Shown here: positions 24,901 to 32,613 of the stretch, in pieces
Layout of the letters: every line of letters starts with the position of its first letter
Position numbering within the stretch: position 1 is the stretch's first letter
Assembly (NCBI GenBank): GCA_035635855.1
Contig: DASQAF010000040.1
Location: 186,001-250,000, forward strand
Length of the DNA: 64,000 nt
Reading direction: 5' to 3'
Source: UBA11740 sp035635855
GTDB lineage: Bacteria; Acidobacteriota; Blastocatellia; Pyrinomonadales; Pyrinomonadaceae
Made by a program: the position numbers and the translations under genes
The notes under the pieces: generated by a model
Told to the model about the DNA's origin: nothing
Databases searched by the model: none
The model's input: only the letters and a program-made list of their open reading frames with translations

Positions 24901-25974
24901 ATCGCCCGATTGCGACATCCCGCGGTTTCCGGCCGCGCTGTAAAAGGCCGAATGCCGCGGATCGCGATCGTTAGCATAGATGACATGACATGCCGTGCAT
25001 CCCGACGAACGATAGTCGCCAGGGTGATCGTTGGTGCCGAGAAAGTTCAACGTGGGATCGAGTAGCCGCGTCTTCTGCAAACCGAGGTAAACCGGATCGG
25101 TGCGCTGTGCGGTGCCAAAGCCGCGCGCGCTTAGTCCCTTGTCAGGTTTGCCCGGATCTTCATCTCTGTCCGGCAGACCTGTTTCCAAACGTCGCTTGCC
25201 TCCGCGTTCGAACACACGCAGAATATTTCCTGGCTGTGATATTTCCCAACGCGGAATTGGATCGAGGAACGGGAGGATTCCCTTTAGACGTTTTTGCTCG
25301 GCGGTAGGCTGCGGAACTTGAATCAGACGTTGCGGCGCACCCGTTTCACGGTAACTCTCGCCAAAGTTTGCGTCCTTGATCGGAAAGCCTCCGTTGTTAT
25401 AAAGCGCCGCGCCCCAAAGCATCGCGCCGTGCGTCATCATGCTCTTACCCACGGCATTAGTCTGCGTGTTGTGACAATCCGAACTGCCGCACGTTTTGGC
25501 CGCCACGCGCAAATCGCCCGGATTGAGAAAGCGCACGAAGTCCAGACTCTCTTTCTCGAGTAGTGGACCTGACCGTTCAGGAATTCGGAATTTCCCGTCA
25601 CGATTCCATTCGCGCGGAAAACGCGGCCGCACGTGTGCCATTTCTTTTTCGGTCGCGACCGGATTGCCGCCGTGACAGGCAGTGCAGGTCAAGCCCAAAG
25701 CGTCCTTGCCATTGTCGAGCCTATCCAATGTGGCTGTCGGCCCGAACTTGTGCATGGGCTCGATCTGGTTATGACAGTTGAGACAGCCTTCGAGAGTTTC
25801 AGCGGGCGGAACGCGCGGAGGGATGTCTGAGTTCGGAACATTCTCAGCACGAGCGCGAATAATAATTCCGACCACCAAGACACAAAGACACAAACAGAAA
25901 GCCGGCAGACAATTACGCGCTCCCGTTTTTTCGATCTTCGTGTCTTTGTGTCTTTGTGGTTTCACTCTTCTCAA
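21955..25974 (-). CDS. Giant multihaem cytochrome c with LVIVD beta-propeller repeats
   Basis: 1339 residues. A signal peptide is encoded by a dispersed repeat (FCLCLCVLVVGIIIRARA). The N-terminal ~830 residues hold at least nine CxxCH haem-binding motifs (CLNCH, two CTACH, CMICH, CVDCH, CIDCH, CFACH, CFGCH, CSDCH) and one CGSSDCH (CX4CH) that could hold a tenth haem. Residues ~880-1290 contain LVIVD-type propeller repeats (YAYVAAGEGGLRVYDV, YAYVADGREGVAIIDV, FGYVADGRNGLRILQL). A C-terminal membrane helix (LVSLLLGILVGIVGYSRL) ends in RRR. It starts with TTG overlapping the stop of the beta-barrel gene, so the two are translated together. It is probably a periplasm- or surface-facing electron carrier, with the partner unknown. 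Confidence 0.88.
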   Translation of the reverse strand: MRRVKPQRHKDTKIEKTGARNCLPAFCLCLCVLVVGIIIRARAENVPNSDIPPRVPPAETLEGCLNCHNQIEPMHKFGPTATLDRLDNGKDALGLTCTACHGGNPVATEKEMAHVRPRFPREWNRDGKFRIPERSGPLLEKESLDFVRFLNPGDLRVAAKTCGSSDCHNTQTNAVGKSMMTHGAMLWGAALYNNGGFPIKDANFGESYRETGAPQRLIQVPQPTAEQKRLKGILPFLDPIPRWEISQPGNILRVFERGGKRRLETGLPDRDEDPGKPDKGLSARGFGTAQRTDPVYLGLQKTRLLDPTLNFLGTNDHPGDYRSSGCTACHVIYANDRDPRHSAFYSAAGNRGMSQSGDTSVPKNESGHPIKHQLTSRIPTSQCMICHMHPGENMVASYQGLIWWDNETDGDKMYPATQHSPSQEEEQRKLNRNPEAASLRGLWSEPEFLDQTGTAEFNSRLKRTQFADSHGHGWIFRQVFKRDREGNLLDAKNAIVSPEDPDRFKKAVHLNDIHLEKGMHCVDCHFRQDAHGNGILYNEPRAAIEIGCIDCHGTIRERATLVTSGFAAGFGIKDAKFEQGKGRNLATTRFRDPDGGRVFLFQRIRSDTKRKDEYGNEIALKAGDIIQNSMVVPGRWWRVKQTIDTINPGASHPEDYSLKSRYAKTMRTDNATWGDVPADDKQLAHRDANMTCFACHSSWMTSCFGCHLSMQANRKMPNRHNEGGDTRNFTTYNYQVLRDDVFMLGRDGTVTGNRIAPVRSSSAVLVSSQTQNREWIYSQQQTVSAEGFSGQTFNTHVPHTVRATETKTCSDCHVSRNNDNNAWMAQLLLQGTNFVNFMGRYVYVASDEALEAVVVTEHTEPQAVFGSTLQKVAYPDDYQKFVKAGRELRTAYEHTGNPRVLQVQLRGEYAYVAAGEGGLRVYDVAQIDQKGFSERITTAPVSPFGQKFYLKTKYATAVAAPSTLAVDPARWRMTTDGQMIDPDRARQLPPEKLVNEEQAIHPLYAYLYVVDKFEGLIVVNAATLLDGDPLNNYLKRQLDRTKYANGAFNPDGALTGANNIAIAGTQACITTDSELVIVSIDNPLDPKIVSRIGAPALKHPRAIAIQFRYGFVVDDDGLKVIDLTEPGRARLMEGAFVRLTDARDVYVARTYAYVADGREGVAIIDVKQPETPRLDQIYNAEGKLNDTRQVKIAMTNASLFGYVADGRNGLRILQLTSPETMPTYAGFSPRPEPQLIATFKTKGEALAVSKALDRDRAVDESGNQIAVFGRRGARTFTFEEMQRMLRTGSGQGEFFRVTDEPATEPHNFIGGRVSSAQALVSLLLGILVGIVGYSRLRRR
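25871..25965. repeat. Dispersed palindrome family C inside the giant cytochrome gene
   Basis: Arms CACCAAGACACAAAGACACA (25873-25892) and CTTCGTGTCTTTGTGTCTTT followed by GTGGTTT (25936-25962) are near-perfect inverted repeats. The element encodes residues ~4-35 of the 1339-residue protein, that is, its basic n-region and hydrophobic signal-peptide core. A related intergenic copy lies at 40007. Confidence 0.85.
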
Positions 25975-28148
25975 AAAACAAACTTCACCTGCGCGAACAA
26001 TGAAAACAGCGGCTTGCTGGGATTGATGACTGTATTGTCAGCCGTGCAAAAGTCACTCAGATTCGGAGGACAATTACTGGCAGCGTTCGTAAAAATGTCG
26101 CGAAAGCCGCGCCCCGGCTTCAACGTCGCAGCTCCGAAGGTCATCGTCACATTGTTGATGAGAAACGGCCGGTACGCTACGCCCAGGCTGTAGTCCCAAC
26201 CGATTTCATGCCGAATGTGCGGCTGAAACAAAATGTATTCCAATGACTCGGTCCGGTGAAAGCGGAGATAGTTCGCGTTGAAGATGGCTTTCAACCTCTG
26301 CGTGACTTCCACATCGACGCCGGCGTTGTAAATAAGGATACCGGGATTTACAAAATTGGCCTGGCCTTCGATCTTACTACTGCGCAGTGAAGGTAGAATG
26401 CTGTTCGGTTGCACCAGGCCGACGCCGGTTTGCGTCAGGCGTATGCCGTTACGATTCCAAAACGAGAACTGACCGCCCACGAAATTCGGATCGTCAAAGA
26501 TCGCATCAAAGCCGCTCGCCTTTCCATCGGTCGGATTCTTATCGCCCTGGGCCCAGAAGAACGAGCCGCGGAATCGAAAATAATCCTTATCAATCGAGCC
26601 CTCAACTGCGGCCATGTGCGAGCTGACGTGCACCGGCCGGCCGGCAATCGGATTATGGTCGTCGCGTCCGAACACGTAGTAGTACGAGTTCGTCAGGTTC
26701 AGACGGCCAATGTGCCCGTCACCGTTGACGCCGACGTAGCCAACCTTGATTGCGTGTGGCCGAACGTCGCCAATCAAAGCCGGCCGCACCAGAAAACCAT
26801 TGCGATCAAACTTACGACTGCGCCGATCGTCGTTGTAGAGCGCAGTGGCCTGGATTGTATAACCCTTGCGGATAAAATCCTGCCGAAAGACATTCGCGAT
26901 GTACACATTCTGATGACGGAGATCGAAACGATTCAGACCGCTGTTGGTGTCTTTCTCAAGCTGAGCAAAGTAAACGAAGTTGTACTGGTAACGATTATTA
27001 TCAAAACTCCCGAAAACCCGCGCGCCCAAATTGTTATCCGAGTAAATGAAGCCCCGAAAATCCGAGACGAACGGCTGAATGCCGATGCGCGCCGAAATGA
27101 AATCAAAGTTTTGGTTAACGTCTTCGAACTTTACTTCCGCAAAAGCTTCTTCCAGCGAAAACTGCGTGTCAGTCCGGTTTGTGCCCCGCCGCACGTCGAT
27201 ATTCACCACGCCGTTTTCGCGCGCGTTCAGATAGTTCGGCAGACTGAACGTCGGCGAAATTTTGATCGCCCAGTCACGTGGCTTGTACGTCGAATCTCCA
27301 TGAAACATCTCGAAGGTGAATTGGAAAATCTGATTCAGGGAGAGCGCTTCCGGCTTACCAAAAAATTCGGCGCTGCCAGGTCGAGCGCTGCTGACACCCG
27401 ATGGCTTCGGTGTGCGGCTCAAGTCAACTGAGGTGGAACTCACCGCCGAAAGAATCATAAACACTTTGTTGCCGATGATTGGATAGTCGCCTTTCAGCCA
27501 GTTCTGATGGTAAGGGTCGTACCAACGGCCTTTCTTAAAGGGAATGTCGCGACCGCGCGCGCCTTTGTCGCCATAACGATCGTATTCAGGGAAACCGATC
27601 CGCCAGCGATCGCGCACGGCCCGTCGATCAGTTTGAGTCTGCGGTTCTGAGTCGACGCTTGTCTGCCCGGCAGCACCGGGCGGTTTGCGTTCGGGGACTG
27701 TGACGATTTGCTGTTCTGTTCGCTTCTCGACCGTGAAGTCGACTTTGGTCTGCTTATCTGCACTGACGATCACGTTCTCGAGCGTATCGCCACGGACCAG
27801 CGCATGCTCGCCATAAGTTTTCTCGGCGGCAAACTTTGCCGTGAAGGGAGGTTCGACAGTTATGCGGTACGCACCGACGGGGAGTTTTAGCTCATAGTGT
27901 CCGGCGGCATCCATGCGGGCCCTGGTAATCCTGCTGGTCACTTGATTCGTCGCCACCACAATGACGTCCGTTGAGGCAGGTTCGATGGTGCCGGTAATGG
28001 TTCCGCGTTTTTCTCCGAGGGCAGATTCCGCTGAGGCCAGAATCAAAGCGGCTGAAACCAAGGCCAGCACACAGGGTCTACGTAATTTAACTTGTGACGG
28101 AAACAAGGTGAGCGACTTGTAGCACACGCAGCGTCGACCATCAATCAA
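25971..28148 (-). CDS. Outer-membrane beta-barrel with N-terminal carboxypeptidase-regulatory domain
   Basis: About 725 residues. The frame is open to 28358, but a TTG at 28148 with AAGGAACGAG before it gives a leader ending VLALVSAALILASAESALG. TTG 28106 and GTG 28070 are other options. An Ig-like regulatory domain (GTITGTIEPASTDVIVVATN ... GHYELKLPVGAYRITV) is followed by ~500 residues of alternating beta strands without cysteines. The C-terminus LFSLFAQVKFVF is an outer-membrane C-terminal aromatic signal. There is no TonB box or plug. Its stop overlaps the TTG start of the giant cytochrome gene, so the pair resembles a porin-cytochrome conduit. This is inferred, not shown. Confidence 0.72.
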   Translation of the reverse strand: MIDGRRCVCYKSLTLFPSQVKLRRPCVLALVSAALILASAESALGEKRGTITGTIEPASTDVIVVATNQVTSRITRARMDAAGHYELKLPVGAYRITVEPPFTAKFAAEKTYGEHALVRGDTLENVIVSADKQTKVDFTVEKRTEQQIVTVPERKPPGAAGQTSVDSEPQTQTDRRAVRDRWRIGFPEYDRYGDKGARGRDIPFKKGRWYDPYHQNWLKGDYPIIGNKVFMILSAVSSTSVDLSRTPKPSGVSSARPGSAEFFGKPEALSLNQIFQFTFEMFHGDSTYKPRDWAIKISPTFSLPNYLNARENGVVNIDVRRGTNRTDTQFSLEEAFAEVKFEDVNQNFDFISARIGIQPFVSDFRGFIYSDNNLGARVFGSFDNNRYQYNFVYFAQLEKDTNSGLNRFDLRHQNVYIANVFRQDFIRKGYTIQATALYNDDRRSRKFDRNGFLVRPALIGDVRPHAIKVGYVGVNGDGHIGRLNLTNSYYYVFGRDDHNPIAGRPVHVSSHMAAVEGSIDKDYFRFRGSFFWAQGDKNPTDGKASGFDAIFDDPNFVGGQFSFWNRNGIRLTQTGVGLVQPNSILPSLRSSKIEGQANFVNPGILIYNAGVDVEVTQRLKAIFNANYLRFHRTESLEYILFQPHIRHEIGWDYSLGVAYRPFLINNVTMTFGAATLKPGRGFRDIFTNAASNCPPNLSDFCTADNTVINPSKPLFSLFAQVKFVF

Positions 28149-28265
28149 AATCTCGTTCCTTAGATCAACTTGAGAAAAACGTTTTCGCCTGCCAGCGATT
28201 AGTGATAGATTGCCAAATACTCCCGAAAGATTTCGGCACGCAACTTCGCGGTATTGGCACGCTCG

Positions 28266-30428
28266 ATGACAGCCAGCTTCTCTGACCAACGCGCACGCTT
28301 TCTGCTGCTGATGTCTGTCTGCGTACTCTTGCTCCTGGGAACCCCGCTCTCTTTTCAAAACTCGCGCGCGCAGACCACCAAACTCACCCTGGTCAGCGAG
28401 GAAACCTCGACTCGCGGGATCGTGGTTGAATCAATTACTCAAAAACATGAACCGTTCGCCCTGACTTCGCCGATCACTTGGGGTTCGGACAATCGCACTC
28501 GGATCATGCTGTTTGCGATGGGCCTGAGTCTGGAATCGAATGAAACGCCGGCGGCGGTCACGGCGAGCGCGGAGGACGGCGCGCATCGGACTTATTCGCT
28601 GACCGTAGAATGCGTGGCACCGGTGCCCAACCAGGAGTGGATGACTTCGATCGTCGTCCGATTGAATGAGGAGATGGCCGATGTCGGCGACGTGCTGGTG
28701 CAAATCACATATCACGGCACCGGGAGTAATCGCGTGCGCGTCGGAGTCGGTCACGTTGGAGATGGACCGCCAGACGACAATGGCGCAGTTCCGACGCCGG
28801 GAACAATTGCTCCGCCGGTGCAGCTTTCAGCGACCGCGGGCACATTAACAACGTCGGAGGTCCAAACGATCATCGCCCAGGCCGTCTCCGTAGCGGCGCA
28901 GTTGGGCCGTCCGGTCACCGTAGCGGTAACTGATCGCGAGGGAAACGTCCTCGGCGTCTTCACGATGACCGGCGCGCCGGCCACAACCCAACTTCGCGGC
29001 GGCGGCCCGGGTCCAGGGCAGACTCCGGACCCGCTCAGCGGTTTTGTTCCCGTCGGTCTGGACGGGACGCGTGTGCCGGCAAAGCTGGCGGCGATCTCAA
29101 AGGCGGGCACGGCGTCTTTGTTCAGCACGCGCGGGAACGCGTTCACCAGCCGGACCGCCGGGTTCATTATTCAGGAACATTTTCCGCCCAACGTGGATTT
29201 CAAACCTGGCGGCCCACTCTATGGCGTGCAGTTTTCTTCTTTGCCATGTTCGGACATCAAGATTCCGGGCTTGCCGCTGGGCTTGAGCGGCGATCCCGGG
29301 AGTGTGCCGATTTACAAAAACGGCGAAGCAGTCGGTGGCGTCGGCATCGAAGGAGACGGCGTCTACACGGTCGATCGCGATCCGGCGGATTTCGATCAGC
29401 CGTTCGAAGAGGTGATCGCAGTTTCAGCCGCCCGCGGGTTCGAAGCGCCTTCTGTAATCCGCGGCGACAACATTTTGGTTGATGGAATCCGGCTCGCCTA
29501 TCTCAACGTCGCGAACGCGCCCGCTCCGACCACGACTCCTTTTGGCAGTTTGCCCGGTGCGGTCGATCCCATGTTTCCAATCCGTGGCGCGCAATCCTCC
29601 CAATTCACGCCAACGGTCGTGGGCGGCATAGCCGGCGAAGTCGACACACGTTTCTTTCCCTTCATTGCCAGCCCGACGGTCACGGCAAATTCACTGACAG
29701 CTTCCGATGTCGGCACGATCATCGCGCACGGAGCGCAACAAGCGAACATTACACGGGCGGCGATTCGGCAACCACTGGGCAGCAACGCGCGCGTGACGAT
29801 CGCCGTAGTGGATACGAACGGTGTCGTGCTCGGTGTGTTTCGTCAAACCGATGCGCCAGTGTTCGGATTTGACGTGGCTGTGCAGAAGGCGCGGACGGTG
29901 GCTTTCTATTCAGCAACCGGTGCGGCGGCCTCGCTGCGGACTGTGGGTTTCGGCTCTTACGTCGATCGCGCTGCGGCTGATGGTTTGAAGTTGGATGGGT
30001 CCGTGGCTTTCACGGATCGTGCGGTTGGTTTTCTGCATCGCCCGTTCTTCCCCGACGGCATCAATAACGCCGCGGCCGGCCCGTTCAGCCGTCAACCAGG
30101 CGAATGGAGTGTCTTCAACGTCGGCCTGCAACTTGATCTAATCAAGACGAACCTGCAAACGATACTGAGCGGCGGCGCGGCGCCATGTACTTCGATTCCC
30201 AGCTTGCCAAACGGTATTCAGATATTTCCCGGCAGCGCGCCTTTGTATAAAAACGGCGTGCTGGTCGGCGCGATTGGCATCAGCGGCGACGGCGTGGATC
30301 AGGATGATCTCATCGCCGGCGCGGGCAGCAACGGATACGCTCCGCCAGTCGCTATTCGTTCGGATCAGGTTTTTGTGCGCGGGGTGCGCCTGCCTTACCT
30401 GAAGTTTCCGCGCAGCCCGAATCTTTGA
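28266..30428 (+). CDS. Secreted protein with two HbpS/GlcG-type haem-binding domains
   Basis: 720 residues from ATG 28266 (MTASFSDQRARFLLLMSVCV); TTG 28254 is the longest start. After the signal peptide an ~100-residue beta domain precedes two similar HbpS/GlcG (DUF336) domains. The first is LTTSEVQTIIAQAVSVAAQ ... VAVTDREGNVLGVF ... AVGGVGIEGDGVYTVD. The second is LTASDVGTIIAHGAQQ ... IAVVDTNGVVLGVF ... LVGAIGISGDGVDQDD. HbpS binds haem and iron outside the cell in Streptomyces. Placed among multihaem cytochromes, it may bind or buffer haem, or sense it. It is transcribed divergently from the beta-barrel gene. Confidence 0.83.
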   Translation: MTASFSDQRARFLLLMSVCVLLLLGTPLSFQNSRAQTTKLTLVSEETSTRGIVVESITQKHEPFALTSPITWGSDNRTRIMLFAMGLSLESNETPAAVTASAEDGAHRTYSLTVECVAPVPNQEWMTSIVVRLNEEMADVGDVLVQITYHGTGSNRVRVGVGHVGDGPPDDNGAVPTPGTIAPPVQLSATAGTLTTSEVQTIIAQAVSVAAQLGRPVTVAVTDREGNVLGVFTMTGAPATTQLRGGGPGPGQTPDPLSGFVPVGLDGTRVPAKLAAISKAGTASLFSTRGNAFTSRTAGFIIQEHFPPNVDFKPGGPLYGVQFSSLPCSDIKIPGLPLGLSGDPGSVPIYKNGEAVGGVGIEGDGVYTVDRDPADFDQPFEEVIAVSAARGFEAPSVIRGDNILVDGIRLAYLNVANAPAPTTTPFGSLPGAVDPMFPIRGAQSSQFTPTVVGGIAGEVDTRFFPFIASPTVTANSLTASDVGTIIAHGAQQANITRAAIRQPLGSNARVTIAVVDTNGVVLGVFRQTDAPVFGFDVAVQKARTVAFYSATGAAASLRTVGFGSYVDRAAADGLKLDGSVAFTDRAVGFLHRPFFPDGINNAAAGPFSRQPGEWSVFNVGLQLDLIKTNLQTILSGGAAPCTSIPSLPNGIQIFPGSAPLYKNGVLVGAIGISGDGVDQDDLIAGAGSNGYAPPVAIRSDQVFVRGVRLPYLKFPRSPNL

Positions 30429-30430
30429 TC

Positions 30431-30583
30431 AAGGAAAAAGTAAAAAGGCAAAAGGCAAAAAATGAAGAAGGATCTCTTCAGTTCAAGTGTTGTCCCTCCT
30501 CACAAAGCCAGCCTCAAACCCATGCTCGCGGGCGCGATCGTTCTTTTTTCCTTTTTACCTTTTACTTTTACCTTTTTCCTTGA
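30431..30583. repeat. Dispersed palindrome family D around the start of 30462
   Basis: Left arm AAGGAAAAAGTAAAAAGGCA (from 30431) and right arm TTTTACTTTTACCTTTTTCC (ending near 30580) are inverted copies about 80 bases apart. The left arm gives the AAAAGGC ribosome-binding-site-like stretch just before ATG 30462. The right arm encodes the hydrophobic signal-peptide core of that gene. Confidence 0.8.
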
Positions 30584-31316
30584 GACCGCTCACACCCAGA
30601 CCCCACAGGCAACCCGCGGTGTCATTCGTCTAAAAGTAAAATACAAATCGGGTGAGGCCACGAAAGAGCTGCCGCGCAAACGCTTCTTTCTGATTAAGGG
30701 CAGTCTGGAAGAAAATAAAGGCCTGATTGAAAAGATCAAACAGCCCGCGACGCTATCGCGCGAGTGTTATTACCGTAACAAGAGAGCGAGCGCGGCTTTG
30801 ATCAAATGGCTGAATGAAAATGATTGCGAGTCCGTCTATTGCCGCGAGATAGAAGAGAAATATCTGGGTGGTAATGAAGCAGTGCCGGAGTTTAAGGCGG
30901 CCTACGACGTAGCGTTGCGAGAGTTCAAGAACCCGGAGCTGGCCCGACGCTGGCTGACGGTAAACTTACCGGCTGAGTTTCGTGACGGCTTTTACAAACA
31001 GAAGCAGGAACTCATTAACGCCCTGCTGAAGCAGGCGGAAGAAACCACCAGGACAAAGGTGATGTCGGTAATGACCGATCGGAAAGGCACTGCATACCTT
31101 ACCGAAATCGAGCCCGGTCTCTATACAATCTCGAATCTGGTCGCCAGCGAAACCGAAAAGACGAGTATTCTATGGGCGTGTGAGAAAGAAGTGAAGGCGG
31201 TTGATCTGGCGATTGCGATGCGCCGACCTTTCACTCTGTCGAACGAAAAGGATCCAAAGGTCAAATGCGAGATTGTTGAGCGGCCTCTGCCGGTTTGTGA
31301 GCAGACTGCGAAGTGA
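30462..31316 (+). CDS. Secreted protein of unknown function in the cytochrome locus
   Basis: 284 residues. The hydrophobic leader (AGAIVLFSFLPFTFTFFLET) is repeat-encoded. The mature part begins with a short beta region (RGVIRLKVKYKSGEATKELP), then a helical charged region with two cysteines in ENDCESVYCREI, and ends with a carboxypeptidase-regulatory-like stretch (DRKGTAYLTEIEPGLYTISN). There is no CxxCH motif. Its stop overlaps the GTG start of the next multihaem cytochrome (GTGA), so the two are translationally coupled and probably work together. I do not recognise the family. Confidence 0.72.
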   Translation: MKKDLFSSSVVPPHKASLKPMLAGAIVLFSFLPFTFTFFLETAHTQTPQATRGVIRLKVKYKSGEATKELPRKRFFLIKGSLEENKGLIEKIKQPATLSRECYYRNKRASAALIKWLNENDCESVYCREIEEKYLGGNEAVPEFKAAYDVALREFKNPELARRWLTVNLPAEFRDGFYKQKQELINALLKQAEETTRTKVMSVMTDRKGTAYLTEIEPGLYTISNLVASETEKTSILWACEKEVKAVDLAIAMRRPFTLSNEKDPKVKCEIVERPLPVCEQTAK

Positions 31317-32509
31317 GCTTCAACGTCATTCATGATCGAGTAATGGTCAACGGTCAGTCTAAACGCAAAGTCACTCAGAGGGTTTCGCAAAGGGCGCAAA
31401 GGATTTTCCTCTGCGTTCCTCTGCGACCTTTGCATTTAATACTCTTTGTGCTGATCTTTGCGATCGGAGCAGTTGCGATCACTGGGACACAAACCCGTCC
31501 ACGCAAACGTGTACCGAAACCTTCACCACAACAGCAAGCTCCCAAAGGCTCAGCGGCAAAGTACTCCGCGTTCATGCATACATCCGACAACCACCAGAGC
31601 CTCGCATGTAACGCCTGCCACAAAGTTCCCACTGAATGGACTGCAAAACGAATCTTCCCCGATGTTGCCGACTTTCCAAACCATGACGCGTGCGTACGTT
31701 GTCATCGCCAGCAATTTTTCACCCGCCAGGCTTTTGTCGGCACCGGCCCGGCGATCTGCACGGTCTGTCACGTGCGCGCGGCGCCGCGTGAAGAGGGCCG
31801 CTTTGCTTTCGGCAAGCCCAACAGTTCGAATCAGGCGACGAAAGCAAAAGACGAACGTCAGTTCTCGATCGAGTTTCCGCACAACATCCACCAGAACGTA
31901 ATTGCTTCAACAAATCCCGCTGCCCAACCGGATGCCCGAGCGCGCATTGTTCGTACTTCCTTCTCAATCCCTGAAGACAAAAAACCTGATTACAACAACT
32001 GTTCGATCTGCCATCAAAGGAACGACTACCAGGTCATCGCGCCACTCTCGCCACAAGCCGAAGCAACGACACAGGCGAACAAGTTTTTCAAAACAATGCC
32101 GCATAGCCATGACTCGTGCTTCAACTGTCATTGGAAAGATCAGAAGCCCACCGCCGACGACTGCGCCGGTTGCCACAAACCCGCCGCAACCTTCGTGGTA
32201 CAGATAGCGCCAAAACGTATTTCGGCAATGTTCAGTCACGAAGGCGGCAAGGGCGAGCATGTGATGGAATGCACGACCTGTCACATCAACATTACGAGGC
32301 GAAGCACGCTGCGCGGTCTTACTCCCGATGTTCCTATCGCCGCGTGTGTCACTTGTCATAAGGACAATAAGAAGACTACCTATCCAAAAATCACCACGAT
32401 CGAAGAAGAGTTTGAGCAATACAAGAAGACAAGTAGCTGCACCTATTGCCATGTTGAGGATGTGGGGAAGAAAAAAGCGCCCGCAAGTCATGAGGCGGCG
32501 GCGCAATAG
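31313..32509 (+). CDS. Nonahaem c-type cytochrome, periplasmic
   Basis: 398 residues with nine CxxCH motifs (CNACH, CVRCH, CTVCH, CSICH, CFNCH, CAGCH, CTTCH, CVTCH, CTYCH). Most have an upstream histidine-rich context suitable for bis-His ligation (NIHQN, MPHSH). The N-terminal membrane segment (LHLILFVLIFAIGAVAI) follows residues encoded by a family A repeat (31359-31440). The start is the GTG of a GTGA overlap with the preceding gene, and an in-frame ATG at 31343 is also possible. It is probably a periplasmic or membrane-anchored electron carrier. It is followed after 44 bases by another nonahaem cytochrome. Confidence 0.9.
   Translation: MSFNVIHDRVMVNGQSKRKVTQRVSQRAQRIFLCVPLRPLHLILFVLIFAIGAVAITGTQTRPRKRVPKPSPQQQAPKGSAAKYSAFMHTSDNHQSLACNACHKVPTEWTAKRIFPDVADFPNHDACVRCHRQQFFTRQAFVGTGPAICTVCHVRAAPREEGRFAFGKPNSSNQATKAKDERQFSIEFPHNIHQNVIASTNPAAQPDARARIVRTSFSIPEDKKPDYNNCSICHQRNDYQVIAPLSPQAEATTQANKFFKTMPHSHDSCFNCHWKDQKPTADDCAGCHKPAATFVVQIAPKRISAMFSHEGGKGEHVMECTTCHINITRRSTLRGLTPDVPIAACVTCHKDNKKTTYPKITTIEEEFEQYKKTSSCTYCHVEDVGKKKAPASHEAAAQ
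31359..31440. repeat. Dispersed palindrome family A inside the 31313 cytochrome gene
   Basis: TAAACGCAAAGTCACTCAGA at the left and CTCTGCGACCTTTGCATTTA at the right are imperfect inverted arms. The middle holds GCGCAAAGG and CCTCTGCGTTCC. In frame it encodes roughly residues 16-43, leading directly into the hydrophobic export segment. Confidence 0.8.
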
Positions 32510-32511
32510 AA

Positions 32512-32613
32512 CAAGGCAAAAGTAAAAAGGCAAAAGGAGGGAAAAGATTCGAGATGATACGACGCCTAATCGCAATCCCGATTTTTTCTTTTTTCCTTTT
32601 TCCTTTTTCCTTC
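32512..32613. repeat. Dispersed palindrome family D around the start of 32554
   Basis: Left arm AAAAGTAAAAAGGCAAAAGG supplies the AGGAGGG about 12 bases before ATG 32554. The right arm TTTTTTCCTTTTTCCTTTTT encodes the signal-peptide core. This is the same arrangement as at 30431. Confidence 0.8.

Noticed and set aside
26409..27431. 340-codon plus-strand frame opposite the beta-barrel gene
   Set aside because: The composition is that of an antisense shadow. The minus strand has a regulatory domain and an outer-membrane C-terminal signature.
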